Of a stretch of 64,000 bases of DNA, positions 26,712 to 36,397 are shown one piece after another; position 1 is the stretch's first letter; the number at the start of each line of letters is the position of its first letter. The stretch covers positions 15,434-79,433 of the forward strand of contig NZ_JANYMP010000009.1 of the NCBI RefSeq assembly GCF_025061645.1, read 5' to 3'. The notes below the pieces were generated by a model. It searched no databases. It was not told the origin of the DNA and saw nothing but the letters and a program-made list of their open reading frames with translations. The position numbers and the translations under genes are program-made. The DNA is from Umezawaea endophytica. Lineage in GTDB: Bacteria > Actinomycetota > Actinomycetes > Mycobacteriales > Pseudonocardiaceae.

Positions 26712-27710
26712 TTAGGTCCGGTCGTGTGCGAGGCGGTCACGGCGTTCCTCTTCGCGCTTCGAGTACGCGGCCGCGCGGATCGCTTCGTCGGATTCCAGGC
26801 CGGTGCCGAGAGCGCCGCCGACGGTCGCCGCCGACGCGACGAACCAGGCCAGCACGAACAGGTCGCCGTAGTCGAGCGATGTGTGGAGGTAGTTGCCCAT
26901 CACGGCGGGGTCGAGGACGAACAGCGCCCAGAGCAGGTTCACGGCGTAGAGCGCGAGATAGCAGATGATCACGCCGGTGGCCAGGGTCAGCAACGTCGAG
27001 GTGTTGTAGAGACGGGATCTCTCCTTGGCCTCGGTGGAGTCGTCGTCGGGGCGATCCCACAGTTGGCCGTCGATCACGAGCCAGGCGACGACGAGTGCGA
27101 TGGAGGCGATCGACGCGACCATGAGGCGCCACCCCGACATCGAGCCTGCCAATAGCCACACCGTGGAGTTGATCGTGGCGATGGCTCCGGTCGTCAGTGC
27201 CGCGACGAGCGCGGATTTCAGTCCTGGCACGAGGAGCCACGGACGGTTGGCGAGGACCATGCCCAGGAGCAACCGCTGGCGGCCACCGCGGTGGGAGAGT
27301 GGTACGCGGTGCTGGTGCTGCGAGGTGGAGTCGGCCATGCCGCTGATGAGTGTGCGCACCGCGTTACGGGCACGGGCGTGCATGCGGAGTCCGCCGAGCG
27401 CGGGGAGCGACAGCATGGCCGTGCGTCGCTGCGGGTCGGTCTCGACCAGCAGGTATCGGCCGTCGTCGTCGCGAAGTGGAAGCTCGGTCAAGCCGATGAC
27501 GAGGTCCCACTCCTGCTGGTGACCCCGGTCCCGCAGCCGTGCCATCGCGGTGTCGACGTCCTCGGAACCGGTGGTGAACGGTTCGCTCACGATGTCGACG
27601 TCCCAGGCGTCGTGGTCCTGGCCTGTCGGCGGGTCCAGGCCGCTGAGCCGGCGCGCGATCTCGGTGGGTGAGGCCGGGTCGGCCACGAGGCCGACGTTGA
27701 TCCGTTTCAT
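26712..27710 (-). CDS. Conserved integral membrane protein
   Basis: A 332-aa protein. The N-terminal 140 residues are soluble, starting MKRINVGLVADPASPTEIA, and include DLVIGLTELPLRDDDGRYLL. The rest has about five hydrophobic segments (about 155-180, 186-205, 238-262, 264-275 and 285-310) and a charged tail. I recognise it only as a conserved actinobacterial membrane protein of unknown role. The soluble part could be a substrate- or nucleotide-binding domain. It is transcribed away from the PPOX gene's end and is followed by about 140 bp without genes. Confidence 0.7.
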   Translation of the reverse strand: MKRINVGLVADPASPTEIARRLSGLDPPTGQDHDAWDVDIVSEPFTTGSEDVDTAMARLRDRGHQQEWDLVIGLTELPLRDDDGRYLLVETDPQRRTAMLSLPALGGLRMHARARNAVRTLISGMADSTSQHQHRVPLSHRGGRQRLLLGMVLANRPWLLVPGLKSALVAALTTGAIATINSTVWLLAGSMSGWRLMVASIASIALVVAWLVIDGQLWDRPDDDSTEAKERSRLYNTSTLLTLATGVIICYLALYAVNLLWALFVLDPAVMGNYLHTSLDYGDLFVLAWFVASAATVGGALGTGLESDEAIRAAAYSKREEERRDRLAHDRT

Positions 27711-28092
27711 CCCGGCGGGTTACCCGCAGCGCCGCACCGGAAACGACGAGTGACGAGCGATTGGGGCGCGCTATCGACTTGCCGGCCGCGAACGGACCGG
27801 CGGCCGCTGCGTCGTCGGGAGCGACACCACGAACGAACCTGGGCGTGGTGTCGAGTCGATGTCACGCTGGGGCTTACCGGGCTCGGCCACAGGTTTTCCA
27901 CTTCCGGAGGTGGCCCATTACTGTCGTTCGCGACGACTTCTTGACCTTCGCGCCACGCAGGATGAAGGTCATCCCTTGCCAGGGCCCTTCTCCGCCGACA
28001 CCGGACGAACCGACGGCTGCGGAGTCCCAGCGGCACACGCAGGCTGGACTTCCACAACCACACCGCCGCCGTCCACGTCGCCTGCGCACGCG
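27711..28092. other. Intergenic region, no gene recognised
   Basis: About 380 bp between two minus-strand genes. Short frames are present on both strands but none has a recognisable domain or a good ribosome-binding site. Confidence 0.4.
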
Positions 28093-28127
28093 GCCATGCC
28101 CACCCACTGCCGCCGGGTGGGCATGGC
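28093..28127 (-). terminator. Strong stem-loop after the histidine kinase gene
   Basis: The arms GCCATGCCCACCC and GGGTGGGCATGGC form 13 perfect pairs around a 9-nt loop, 24 bp beyond the kinase stop codon. It has no T run, as in many actinomycete terminators. Confidence 0.75.
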
Positions 28128-28150
28128 GTCGGTCCAGGAGCAGCAGTGGA

Positions 28151-29308
28151 TCACCGGGGTACCTGGTGTTCCTGCCAGGTGGCCAGTGGGATGGTGAGGA
28201 AGACCGCGTACAGATCGTGGTCGGCCGGGCCTGCGGACACCCATCCGCCGACTGCGTGCGCGCGTTCTCGCATGCCGATCAACCCGTATCCCGCCGATCC
28301 CGCCGAGACGGGGCGGGCACCGGTGTTCACCATGCGGGCGAAGAAGGCGTCCTCGGCGTAGGTCAGGGTGATCGTGACGACGGGGCCGACCGCGTGCTTG
28401 GTGACGTTGGTCAGGGCTTCCTGGACGATGCGGAACGCGGTCAGCTCGACCAGTGGAGGCAGCGGCCGGGGTGGGCCGGCGACGCGCACGGCGACGTCGA
28501 TCCCGGCTGACCGGCAGGCCTCGACCAACTCGGGGAGCTGGTCGAGGCTCGGCGCAGGTGTGGTGCACGCGGGAGGATCGTCGTCGGAGTCGCGGAGCAG
28601 CCCGACGGTCGCCTTGAGTTCCCGCAGCGCCGCCGCCGTGGAGCTGTTCAGCCTGGTGAGCAATTGGCGGGCCTGCTCGGGACGCTCGGCCATCAGGTGG
28701 GCCGCGGTCCCGACCTGCGCGTTGGCGACGGTGAGGTGGTGCGCGACGACGTCGTGCAGCTCACGGGCGATGCGCAGGCGTTCCTCGCTGATCCGGTGGC
28801 GGATCTCGTCGTCGCGGCCGCGCTCGGCGTCCTCGGCACGGGCCTGGACCATCCGCAGGTACGCCCGTTGGGCATGGGTCATCCGTCCGGCGAACACCGC
28901 GGGCAGCAGCCACAGGGCGACACCGACGGTCCGCAGGATCAACGACCCGCCCGTGGGTGTGGTGTCGCTCGCCATTCCGCCCAGGATGACCGCGCCGACG
29001 GCGAACCCGGTCCACCAGGCGGTCGCCCTTGGACCGGCTGACACCGTCAGCCGGTACAGGCACCCGATCAGCGGGGCCAGCAGCAACGGCGTCGGCAGGT
29101 AGTCGGCCGCACAGGCGACGGTCTCGCAGCCGACGGCGATCACGGTCGCCACGCGCGGATGTCGGGCGGCGGCGAACAGGGCGACGCTCGCGGCCAGGCT
29201 GAGCATCGCGCCGGGCAGGACCTCTGTCGGCCGGAAGATGCCCTCGGTGCCGAGGCTGGCACCGAGGGCGGCGAACAGGAACGCGACCAACGCGATCACC
29301 ACGTTCAT
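28151..29308 (-). CDS. Sensor histidine kinase, NarL/DesK type
   Basis: A 385-aa membrane kinase. About five or six hydrophobic segments fill residues 1-145. The HisKA_3 dimerisation region has phospho-acceptor H185 in ARELHDVVAHHLT. The HATPase domain carries the N-box QEALTNVTKHA and the G-box GYGLIGMRERA. It normally pairs with a LuxR-type response regulator, yet none is adjacent. The only candidate in the window is at 37147, 8 kb away. It lies 22 bp downstream of an MMPL exporter gene on the same strand, so the two are probably co-transcribed. Confidence 0.92.
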   Translation of the reverse strand: MNVVIALVAFLFAALGASLGTEGIFRPTEVLPGAMLSLAASVALFAAARHPRVATVIAVGCETVACAADYLPTPLLLAPLIGCLYRLTVSAGPRATAWWTGFAVGAVILGGMASDTTPTGGSLILRTVGVALWLLPAVFAGRMTHAQRAYLRMVQARAEDAERGRDDEIRHRISEERLRIARELHDVVAHHLTVANAQVGTAAHLMAERPEQARQLLTRLNSSTAAALRELKATVGLLRDSDDDPPACTTPAPSLDQLPELVEACRSAGIDVAVRVAGPPRPLPPLVELTAFRIVQEALTNVTKHAVGPVVTITLTYAEDAFFARMVNTGARPVSAGSAGYGLIGMRERAHAVGGWVSAGPADHDLYAVFLTIPLATWQEHQVPR

Positions 29309-29330
29309 CGGTTCGACTCCACTCGGATGG

Positions 29331-31532
29331 TCAACGCCCGCTCAGCGCGTGGACGGGCGTTCGGTCGGGCTCGGGTCCCGGCCGTTCGTGGTTCAGCGCC
29401 TCGCCCTCGACGTCGACGTGGGGCAGCACCCGGTCGAGCCATCGGGGCAGCCACCAGGCCCGCTCGCCCAACAGTCGCAGCACGGCGGGGACCAGCGTGA
29501 GCCGGACCACGAAGGCGTCGAAGAAGACCGCGGTCGCGAGCCCGAGGCCGACCATCTTGATCAGTGGTTCGTGGGCGGCCGCGAACCCGCCGAAGACCGC
29601 GACCATGATCACCGCGGCGGCCACCACGACCTTGGAGCTCTGCCGGAAGCCGGTGACGATCGCCTCGTGGGCGGGCTTGCCGTGCGTGTGCGCCTCGCGC
29701 ATCCGCGAGACCAGGAAGACCTCGTAGTCCATGGCCAGCCCGAACACGATGCCCACCAGCAGGATCGGCATCAGGCTCATGACCGGTCCGACCTGCTCGA
29801 CGCCGAGCAGGTCGGCCGCCCATCCCCACTGGAACACCGCGACGATCACCCCGAGCGAGGCGAACAGCGACAGCAGGAAGCCGAGTGCGGCCTTGACCGG
29901 GACCCAGACCGACCGGAACACGACGAGCAGGAGCAGCAGGGCCAGGCCGACCACGATCGCGATGTACGGCAGCAGCGCCGCCTGCGTCTTCTGCGCCATG
30001 TCGATGTCCAGCGCGGTGGTGCCGGTGATCTCGTAGGTCACCAGGTTGTCCGCCTCCACGAGGGGGCGATCGGCGCGCAGCGACTCGACCAGGTCCTTGG
30101 TGCGCTCGTCGGTCGGGCCGGTCGACGGCACGGCGCTGAAGATGGCCGTGTCACCCGCCTGGTTGAAGTTCGGCTTCGACACCGACACCACGCCGCTGGT
30201 CGCCTTGACGCTCTCCGCGACGAGCGCCACCGCGGTCTTCGGGTCAGCGGCGCCGCGAGCGTCGACCACGACCGTCAGCGGGCCGTTGAACCCGGCCCCG
30301 AACGCGGCGGCCCGCAGGTCGTACGCCTGCCGTTGGGTGGCCGTGGTGGGCAGCGCCGCGTCCCCCGGCGTGCCGAGCTGCAGGGACAGTGCGGGAACCG
30401 CGATCACGGCCAGCAGGCCGACACCGGCCAGGGTGATGAGGAGCGGCCTGCGCAGGACTAGGCCCATCCACGCCTGGGCGGGCGACCAGCGCTTGGGAGT
30501 GGGCACGCCGACGTGGTGCCGCGCCCGTCCCAGGACCCGGTCCGGGGCGAAACCCAGCAGGGCGGGCACCAGGGTGAGCGCCACCAGCACGGCCACCAGC
30601 ACAGCGCCCGCGGCGGCCATGCCCATCTTCGCCAGCATCGGGATGCCCACGACCGACAGACCGGCCAGCGCGATCACCACGGTCATCCCGGCGAACACCA
30701 CCGCCGAGCCCGCCGTTCCGACCGCGCGACCGGCCGCCCGCTCGGCGTCGTCCGGGCCGTGGCGTTCCTCCCGGTAGCGCGAGACGACGAACATCGCGTA
30801 GTCGATGCCGACCGCCAGCCCCAGCATCAGCGCGAGCATCCCGCTGGTGATCATCATCCCCATCGGCCCGGCTGCCGCCCAGACGCACAGGAACGAGATG
30901 GCCACCCCGATGATCGCCGTCATCAGCGACAGGCCTGCCGCCACCAGCGAACCGAACGTCATCAGCAGCACCAGCGCCGCGATCGCGACCCCGATGAGTT
31001 CCATGGCGCTCATCTTGGTACCGGTCTTGAGCGCCGAGCCGGACATCTCCGCGGTCAGCCCCCCGGCTCGGGCCAGGTCCACCGCCTTGCCCAGCGCGGC
31101 ACGCGACTCATCGGTCACGTCGGGCGACGGCACCGCATAGGTCACCGACGCGAAACCGGTGGAACCGTCCGCGCTGATGCTCCCGCCCGCGGACGGCGGC
31201 GTGACCCGTGACACCTGAGGACCGCCGGAGACCGACGCCAGCGCCGCCTCGATGGTCCGCTGGCTCTCCGCGTCCGTCACCGACCTCCACGGCGGGGCGA
31301 CGAACACGATGGTGGCCGACGCACCGTCCGCGGCCACACCGGGGAACCGCTCCTCGATGAGGTCGAACGCCTGCTGGGACTCGATTCCCGGCATTGTCGG
31401 CCTGGTGTTGACGGGCCCCTCCGACTTGACGGCCAGCAGCACGGAACCACTCAGCGCCAACAACCACACGACGACGACCAGCCACCGATGGCGAAACGAG
31501 AACCGGCCAAGACGACTCAGCAATCCAGCCAT
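29331..31532 (-). CDS. MMPL-family RND-type transporter
   Basis: A 733-aa membrane protein of the MMPL family. The first helix (about 15-35) is followed by a large extracytoplasmic domain. A block of helices with GLAVGIDYAMFVVSRYREE is followed by a second loop and a second helix block containing GLAMDYEVFLVSRMREA. The paired Asp-Tyr motifs in the two blocks are the proton-relay residues. MMPL proteins export lipids or drugs. ATG 31532 is preferred because GGAAGTGGAG lies upstream and the MAGLLSRLGRFSFRHRW start is typical. It is divergent from a MarR gene, a common regulator/exporter arrangement. Confidence 0.93.
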   Translation of the reverse strand: MAGLLSRLGRFSFRHRWLVVVVWLLALSGSVLLAVKSEGPVNTRPTMPGIESQQAFDLIEERFPGVAADGASATIVFVAPPWRSVTDAESQRTIEAALASVSGGPQVSRVTPPSAGGSISADGSTGFASVTYAVPSPDVTDESRAALGKAVDLARAGGLTAEMSGSALKTGTKMSAMELIGVAIAALVLLMTFGSLVAAGLSLMTAIIGVAISFLCVWAAAGPMGMMITSGMLALMLGLAVGIDYAMFVVSRYREERHGPDDAERAAGRAVGTAGSAVVFAGMTVVIALAGLSVVGIPMLAKMGMAAAGAVLVAVLVALTLVPALLGFAPDRVLGRARHHVGVPTPKRWSPAQAWMGLVLRRPLLITLAGVGLLAVIAVPALSLQLGTPGDAALPTTATQRQAYDLRAAAFGAGFNGPLTVVVDARGAADPKTAVALVAESVKATSGVVSVSKPNFNQAGDTAIFSAVPSTGPTDERTKDLVESLRADRPLVEADNLVTYEITGTTALDIDMAQKTQAALLPYIAIVVGLALLLLLVVFRSVWVPVKAALGFLLSLFASLGVIVAVFQWGWAADLLGVEQVGPVMSLMPILLVGIVFGLAMDYEVFLVSRMREAHTHGKPAHEAIVTGFRQSSKVVVAAAVIMVAVFGGFAAAHEPLIKMVGLGLATAVFFDAFVVRLTLVPAVLRLLGERAWWLPRWLDRVLPHVDVEGEALNHERPGPEPDRTPVHALSGR

Positions 31533-31693
31533 GACAAGACACTCCACTTCCTTCGAACGTGGCTCGAAGCTTCCCGGCCGGACCCCGCTCCCGTCGTCGT
31601 TCGGATGCAGGCACCGCATACGGAGATCGCAGTAGGGACGGCAGTAGACTCACGCCGAGCCCGATGCGGGCGCGGCGAGTCCAGGATGGAGCG

Positions 31694-32146
31694 ATGGCGC
31701 AACGACAACGGCTGGAAGACCGGGTCATCGAGGCGATCACCTTGCTGACGCGCGCCTCGAACACCTACTTCGAGGACCTGGCCGCCAGCTTCTCCGAGCA
31801 CCTGGGCCGGGGCACGATCCAGCCGCTGATGGTGTTGCACCGCGACGGGCCGCAGCGGGTTTCGGCTCTCGCGGTCTCCTTGGGCTTGGACCGCACGACC
31901 GTGACGCGCCACCTCGACGAGCTGGCGCAGCGCGGTCTGATCGACCGTCAGCCGGATGAGCGTGACCGTCGCGCGCTCGTGGTGAGCCTCACGCCGATGG
32001 CCGCGGATCACCTCAACGCCATGCGCACCAAAAACCGGCAACGGATCCGGCGGGTCTTCGCCGACTGGACTCCGCAGGAGCGGGAGATGTTCGGGGAGAT
32101 GCTGATCAGGTTCGCCCGCCGTGGCGCCGAGGAGTTCCGCGACTAG
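31694..32146 (+). CDS. MarR-family transcriptional regulator
   Basis: A 150-aa winged-helix protein of normal MarR length. The recognition region RVSALAVSLGLDRTTVTRHLDELAQRGLI is followed by the wing DERDRRALVVSLT. ATG 31694 is preceded by GGATGGAG. MarR proteins are small-molecule-responsive repressors. It diverges from the MMPL exporter and converges on the MFS pump, 8 bp from its stop codon, and probably controls one or both. Confidence 0.92.
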   Translation: MAQRQRLEDRVIEAITLLTRASNTYFEDLAASFSEHLGRGTIQPLMVLHRDGPQRVSALAVSLGLDRTTVTRHLDELAQRGLIDRQPDERDRRALVVSLTPMAADHLNAMRTKNRQRIRRVFADWTPQEREMFGEMLIRFARRGAEEFRD

Positions 32147-32154
32147 CCCGTCCA

Positions 32155-33585
32155 TCAGGTCGACGTCGTGGCGGGCGTCGTCGCGGCCACCGCGGGGCTC
32201 TGTTCGACGGCGTGCCTCGGGATGAAGGCGGAGATCAGCAGCGCGATCAGGGCGGCGCCCGCGCCGAGCAGGAGGATGGCGACGATCGCGGTCTCCGACG
32301 GGACGGTCAGGGTGCCCACGGACGTGGTCGAGGCGACCAGCAGCAGACCGGTGACCGCGCTCGCGGTGGAGGTGCCCAGCGCGCGGCAGAGGTTGTTGAG
32401 GCCGTTGGCAGCCGCGGTCTGCGCAACGGGGACGGCCGCCATGATCAGCGAGGGCACGGCGCCGTACCCCAGACCGATCCCGGCGCCGACCACCATGGTG
32501 CAGAGCAGCACCTGCCAGAGGTGCGAGTGGGCCAGTGCGGCGAAGCCGTAACCGGCGGCGACGACGAGGGTGCCGACCATCAGCGTGCGCCGGGGGCCCG
32601 CGGTCCGGGTGATGCGCGCCGACAGCGGGGACATCGCCATCATGCACAACCCACCCGGCGCTTGGAGGAGGCCCGCGATGATGATCGTCTGCCCGAGTCC
32701 GTAACCGGTGTCCACCGGCATCTGCAACAGCTGGGTGAAGGCCAACGGGCTCATGAGCATCGAGCCGGCGAAGACCGCAGAGGACGCGTTGGTGAGCGCC
32801 ACCTGCCGGGCCCGGTTGGCGCGCAGGTCGATCAGGGGCTGACGGGCGTGCAACTCCCTGGTGCCGAACGCCACCAGCAGGACGACCGCCGACCCGGTCA
32901 GCAGGACGACGGTGAGGCTCGTCCAACCCCAGAGGCCGCCCTTCGAGATCGTCAGGAGCAGGCACACCAGTGCCGCCGCGAGCAGTGCCGCTCCCAGGGC
33001 GTCGAACCGCCCGCCGGTCCGCTGTCGCGACTCCGCGACGAGGGTCGACACGAGCAGCGCGGCCAGTGCCGCCAAACCCGCGGAAACCCAGAACAGCAAG
33101 CGCCAGTTCGCGTACTGCACGAGCAGTGCCGACAGAGGCAACCCCAGGGACGCTCCGACGCCCAGCGACGCGCTCATCATGGCGGTGGCCGACGCGAGGC
33201 GCGGCTTGGGCAGGTGGTCCCGCATGAGGCTGATGCCCAGCGGCACGACGCCGGTGGCCAGTCCTTGCAGTGCGCGTCCGACCAGCAGTGGCGCCAACGA
33301 GCTGCTCAGCGCCGTGACCGCCGAACCGGCGACGAGCGCCGCCAGGCAGATGAGGAGCAGGCGCCGCTTGCCCCACATGTCGGCGAGCCGCCCGACGACC
33401 GGTGCCGCCACCGCGCCGGCCAGGAGCGTGGCCGTGACCGCCCACGAGGCGTCGGCCGCCGAGGTGTCGAGCAACCGCGGCAGAGCGGGTAGGAGAGGGA
33501 TGACGACGGTCTGCTGCAACGACACGGTGATTCCGGTAAGCGCGAGCACGGCTACCAGCAACTTCGGTGAAGAGGTCGGTCCCAC
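32155..33585 (-). CDS. MFS drug transporter, DHA2 type
   Basis: A 476-aa major facilitator with 14 predicted helices. Motif A is ADMWGKRRLLLICL after helix 2 and motif C is SLGVGASLGLPL. It likely exports hydrophobic compounds by proton antiport. GTG 33585 is preferred because AGGGAG lies 7 bp upstream; an in-frame ATG at 33645 would place the start inside the inverted repeat at 33606-33624. It is divergent from the P450 gene, suggesting shared control and possible export of a P450 product or substrate. Confidence 0.9.
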   Translation of the reverse strand: MGPTSSPKLLVAVLALTGITVSLQQTVVIPLLPALPRLLDTSAADASWAVTATLLAGAVAAPVVGRLADMWGKRRLLLICLAALVAGSAVTALSSSLAPLLVGRALQGLATGVVPLGISLMRDHLPKPRLASATAMMSASLGVGASLGLPLSALLVQYANWRLLFWVSAGLAALAALLVSTLVAESRQRTGGRFDALGAALLAAALVCLLLTISKGGLWGWTSLTVVLLTGSAVVLLVAFGTRELHARQPLIDLRANRARQVALTNASSAVFAGSMLMSPLAFTQLLQMPVDTGYGLGQTIIIAGLLQAPGGLCMMAMSPLSARITRTAGPRRTLMVGTLVVAAGYGFAALAHSHLWQVLLCTMVVGAGIGLGYGAVPSLIMAAVPVAQTAAANGLNNLCRALGTSTASAVTGLLLVASTTSVGTLTVPSETAIVAILLLGAGAALIALLISAFIPRHAVEQSPAVAATTPATTST

Positions 33586-33605
33586 AGCGGCACTCCCTGT
33601 GACGA

Positions 33606-33624
33606 CCGCGATCCAGTATCGCGG
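33606..33624. promoter_or_regulatory. Inverted repeat, likely operator between MFS and P450 genes
   Basis: CCGCGAT and ATCGCGG form a perfect 7-bp inverted repeat around CCAGT, 21 bp upstream of the MFS start. Two copies of GTGTAG (33632 and 33654) follow in the same spacer. The MarR protein encoded at 31694 is the nearest candidate ligand. Confidence 0.55.
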
Positions 33625-33707
33625 ATTAGGTGTAGATCGTCGCATAAATTACGTGTAGTCTGCTGCATATTGGGCCGCCGGGAGGGGGCCTCACGGAGGG
33701 AGCGGAC

Positions 33708-34901
33708 ATGGATTACGACCTGGGATCACCCGAGTTCTACCTGGGGGATCCGGCGCCCGCTTACCGGGCGCTGCGCCACCGGTCCCCGGTGCACTGGAAC
33801 AACGCCAACGGCGGTTCCTGGGCGATCACGCGCTACGAGGACATCAAGTGGATCGGCGCGCGGCCACACTTGTTCTCCTCCGCCCAGGGTGTGAACATGC
33901 AAGACCCGAACCGTCCGTCCGGCGGCGTGAGCAAGATGCTCATCACCACCGACCCGCCGCGGCACGGCGCCCTGCGCAGGCTGGTGTCCAAGGGTTTCAC
34001 GCCGCGCCAGATCACCCTGCTGGAGCCCGGCATCCGCGACATCGTCCGAGGTGCGCTCGATCGCGTCGAGGCGGGCGTCAGCCTCGAATTCGCCGAGGGG
34101 ATCGTCGCGCCGGTGCCGACCAGGATCATCGCCGAGATGATCGGCGCGCCGCACCAGGACTGGGAGGACTTCCGCACCTGGTCCGACGCGGTGATCGGCG
34201 CGGCCGACCCGGACATCGCCATGACGACCCAAGAGGCGTTCGGCGCGGTCAGCCACTACTTCCAGCACCTGATCGAACTCCGCGAGTCGAGCCGCACCAA
34301 CGACCTCGTCTCGATCCTGCTGGACGCCGAAGTGGACGGTGAGAAGCTCGCCGACGACGAGATCGTCAACTTCCTCCGCCTGCTGCTGCTCGCCGGGAAC
34401 GAGACCACCCGCAACCTGATCGCCCTGGGCACGCTGGCGCTGATCAACCACCCCGATCAGCGGCAGAAGCTCGTGGACGATCCCGCCCTGATCCCCAGCG
34501 CGGTGGAGGAGATGCTGCGCTGGATCACCCCGGTCACCCACATGACCCGCATCGCGACCGAGGACGTCCCCTTCCGGGACAAGCTCATCAAGAAGGGGCA
34601 GACGGTCGTCCTGCTCTACGGCGCCGCGAACCGCGACGAGGACGTCTTCGGCGCTGATGCCGAGGAGTTCATCGTCACCCGCAATCCCAACCCGCACCTC
34701 GCGTTCGGCACGGGCGAGCACGCCTGCCTGGGCCTGTCGCTGGCCAGGTTGGAGGCGCGGGTGTTCTTCGAGGAGTTGCTGTCCCGGTTCTCCGGCATGG
34801 AACTTGACGGCGAGGTGGTCCGCATGCGGTCGAACATGGTGCCCGGCGTCAAGCGGATGCACGTCCGCCTCAGCCCGGCGGTGCAGGAGGCGGCGCTGTG
34901 A
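33708..34901 (+). CDS. Cytochrome P450
   Basis: A 397-aa soluble bacterial P450. The I-helix motif AGNETTR is at 229-235 with Glu/Thr for oxygen activation. The ExxR motif is E268-R271. The haem loop FGTGEHACLG is at 333-342 with Cys340 as the axial ligand. It resembles the CYP groups that oxidise terpenoids, steroids or fatty acids, but the substrate cannot be assigned. Genes for a [3Fe-4S] ferredoxin and a ferredoxin reductase follow with overlapping ends, giving a complete class I system. The start ATG has a GGAGGG box upstream. Confidence 0.95.
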   Translation: MDYDLGSPEFYLGDPAPAYRALRHRSPVHWNNANGGSWAITRYEDIKWIGARPHLFSSAQGVNMQDPNRPSGGVSKMLITTDPPRHGALRRLVSKGFTPRQITLLEPGIRDIVRGALDRVEAGVSLEFAEGIVAPVPTRIIAEMIGAPHQDWEDFRTWSDAVIGAADPDIAMTTQEAFGAVSHYFQHLIELRESSRTNDLVSILLDAEVDGEKLADDEIVNFLRLLLLAGNETTRNLIALGTLALINHPDQRQKLVDDPALIPSAVEEMLRWITPVTHMTRIATEDVPFRDKLIKKGQTVVLLYGAANRDEDVFGADAEEFIVTRNPNPHLAFGTGEHACLGLSLARLEARVFFEELLSRFSGMELDGEVVRMRSNMVPGVKRMHVRLSPAVQEAAL

Positions 34902-35092
34902 TGAGGATCGTGCTCGACCGGGCCAAGTGCACCGGAATCGGGATCTGCGAGTCCCTCGCGCCCGACGTGTTCGAAGTGGACGACAACGGCGACCTGGTCG
35001 TCTTGCACGCCGAGGTGCCGTCCTCCGCCGAGGCCGACGTGGCCGCGGCTGTCGAGGGCTGCCCGACCCAGGCACTGCAGTTCGAGGCGTGA
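34898..35092 (+). CDS. [3Fe-4S] ferredoxin
   Basis: A 64-aa acidic ferredoxin with C11, C17 and C55 (KCTGIGICES and EGCPTQAL). This is the three-Cys pattern of the [3Fe-4S] ferredoxins that feed actinomycete P450 enzymes; the position of a fourth Cys is Gly. The start overlaps the P450 stop codon (ATGA). A second ATG at 34901 is also possible. It transfers electrons from the reductase encoded next to it. Confidence 0.95.
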   Translation: MMRIVLDRAKCTGIGICESLAPDVFEVDDNGDLVVLHAEVPSSAEADVAAAVEGCPTQALQFEA

Positions 35093-36348
35093 CCGGGGTG
35101 TCGTCACAAATGGACAGTCCCGGCCGCGGCGCGCTCGTCGTGGTCGGTGCCTCGCTCGCGGGCCTCCGGGCGGTTGAGTCCGCCCGCAAGGCCGGGTTCG
35201 ACGGCCGGATCACCCTGGTCGGAGAGGAAGTCCACCTTCCCTACGACCGGCCTCCGCTGAGCAAGGAGTTCCTGTCCGCGGGGGCGCCGATCGACCACGT
35301 CCCGCTCTGCGGCCGTTCCGAGTTCGCCGACGACTACGGCGTCGACGTGCTGCTCGGCGAGCCCGCGACAGGTCTCGATCTCGATGCCCGTGTCGTGCAC
35401 ACGCGCGAACGGCAGATCTCCTATAGCGCACTGATCATCGCGACCGGTGTGCGCGCTCGTGAGCTGCGGGGCACGAGCGGTCTGGCGGGCGTGCACGTCC
35501 TGCGCACCCTCGACGACGCCCGTTCGGTGCGCCGCGCCCTGGACGACGGCGCTCGGACGGTCGTCATCGGAGCGGGCTTCATCGGCTCGGAGGTCGCGTC
35601 GGCGGCGCGCGAGCGCGGCCTGCGCACCACGATCGTCGAGGCGCTGCCCGCGCCCATGGTCCGATCCGTCGGACCGGACCTCGGACCGGCACTGGCCTCT
35701 CTGCACGAGCGGAACGGCACCACGCTGATCTGCGGGCAGGAGGTCACCGCGATCGAGGGGACCGGACGTGTCGAGCGCGTCCGCCTGGCGGACGGCACAT
35801 CGATCGAGGCCGACCTCGTCGTAGCGGGGATCGGGGCGACCCCAGCCACCGAGTGGCTTGCCGGCAGCGGATTGCCCATCGATGACGGGGTCGTCTGCGA
35901 CGAACACCTGCGAGCCGGCGGCGCCGACGTCTACGCGGCGGGCGACGTCGCCCGGTGGCACAACCCCCGCTTCGGCACGTCGATGCGGGTCGAGCACTGG
36001 TCCAACGCCGCCGAGCAGGGAGCACGGGCAGCGCGGAACGCCCTGTTCCCAGCCGTGGTCGAGCCGTACCGGACCGTCCCCTACTTCTGGTCCGACTGGT
36101 ACGGCTCGCGCATCCAGTTCGCCGGTATCGCGGACGGCGACGAACACGTCGTGGTGTCCGGGGACCTGACGGGCGAGCGATTCGTGGCCCTCTACCGCCG
36201 CGGCGACGAGCTGAGCGGGGCACTCACCCTCAACGGACAGCGCCACATCATGAGGTACCGGCGGCTGATCGCCCGAGGAGCGAACTTCGACGAAGCGCTC
36301 GCACTCGCCGAAACGATGGCCTACCGCCATCCAACTACGAGGTCGTGA
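35089..36348 (+). CDS. FAD-dependent ferredoxin reductase
   Basis: A 419-aa NAD(P)H:ferredoxin reductase of the rhodocoxin/putidaredoxin reductase type. The FAD motif is VVVGASLAGLRAVE near residue 17, the NAD motif VVIGAGFIGSEVAS near 160, and the FAD-binding VYAAGDVARW near 282. A C-terminal reductase domain follows. GTG 35089 overlaps the ferredoxin stop (GTGA); GTG 35098 and ATG 35110 are alternatives. It completes the three-gene P450 electron chain. Confidence 0.93.
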   Translation: MTGVSSQMDSPGRGALVVVGASLAGLRAVESARKAGFDGRITLVGEEVHLPYDRPPLSKEFLSAGAPIDHVPLCGRSEFADDYGVDVLLGEPATGLDLDARVVHTRERQISYSALIIATGVRARELRGTSGLAGVHVLRTLDDARSVRRALDDGARTVVIGAGFIGSEVASAARERGLRTTIVEALPAPMVRSVGPDLGPALASLHERNGTTLICGQEVTAIEGTGRVERVRLADGTSIEADLVVAGIGATPATEWLAGSGLPIDDGVVCDEHLRAGGADVYAAGDVARWHNPRFGTSMRVEHWSNAAEQGARAARNALFPAVVEPYRTVPYFWSDWYGSRIQFAGIADGDEHVVVSGDLTGERFVALYRRGDELSGALTLNGQRHIMRYRRLIARGANFDEALALAETMAYRHPTTRS

Positions 36349-36397
36349 CACGAGCAGTGCTCTTGGCGCACCGCCCTGATCGCAGGAGGAAGTGATC

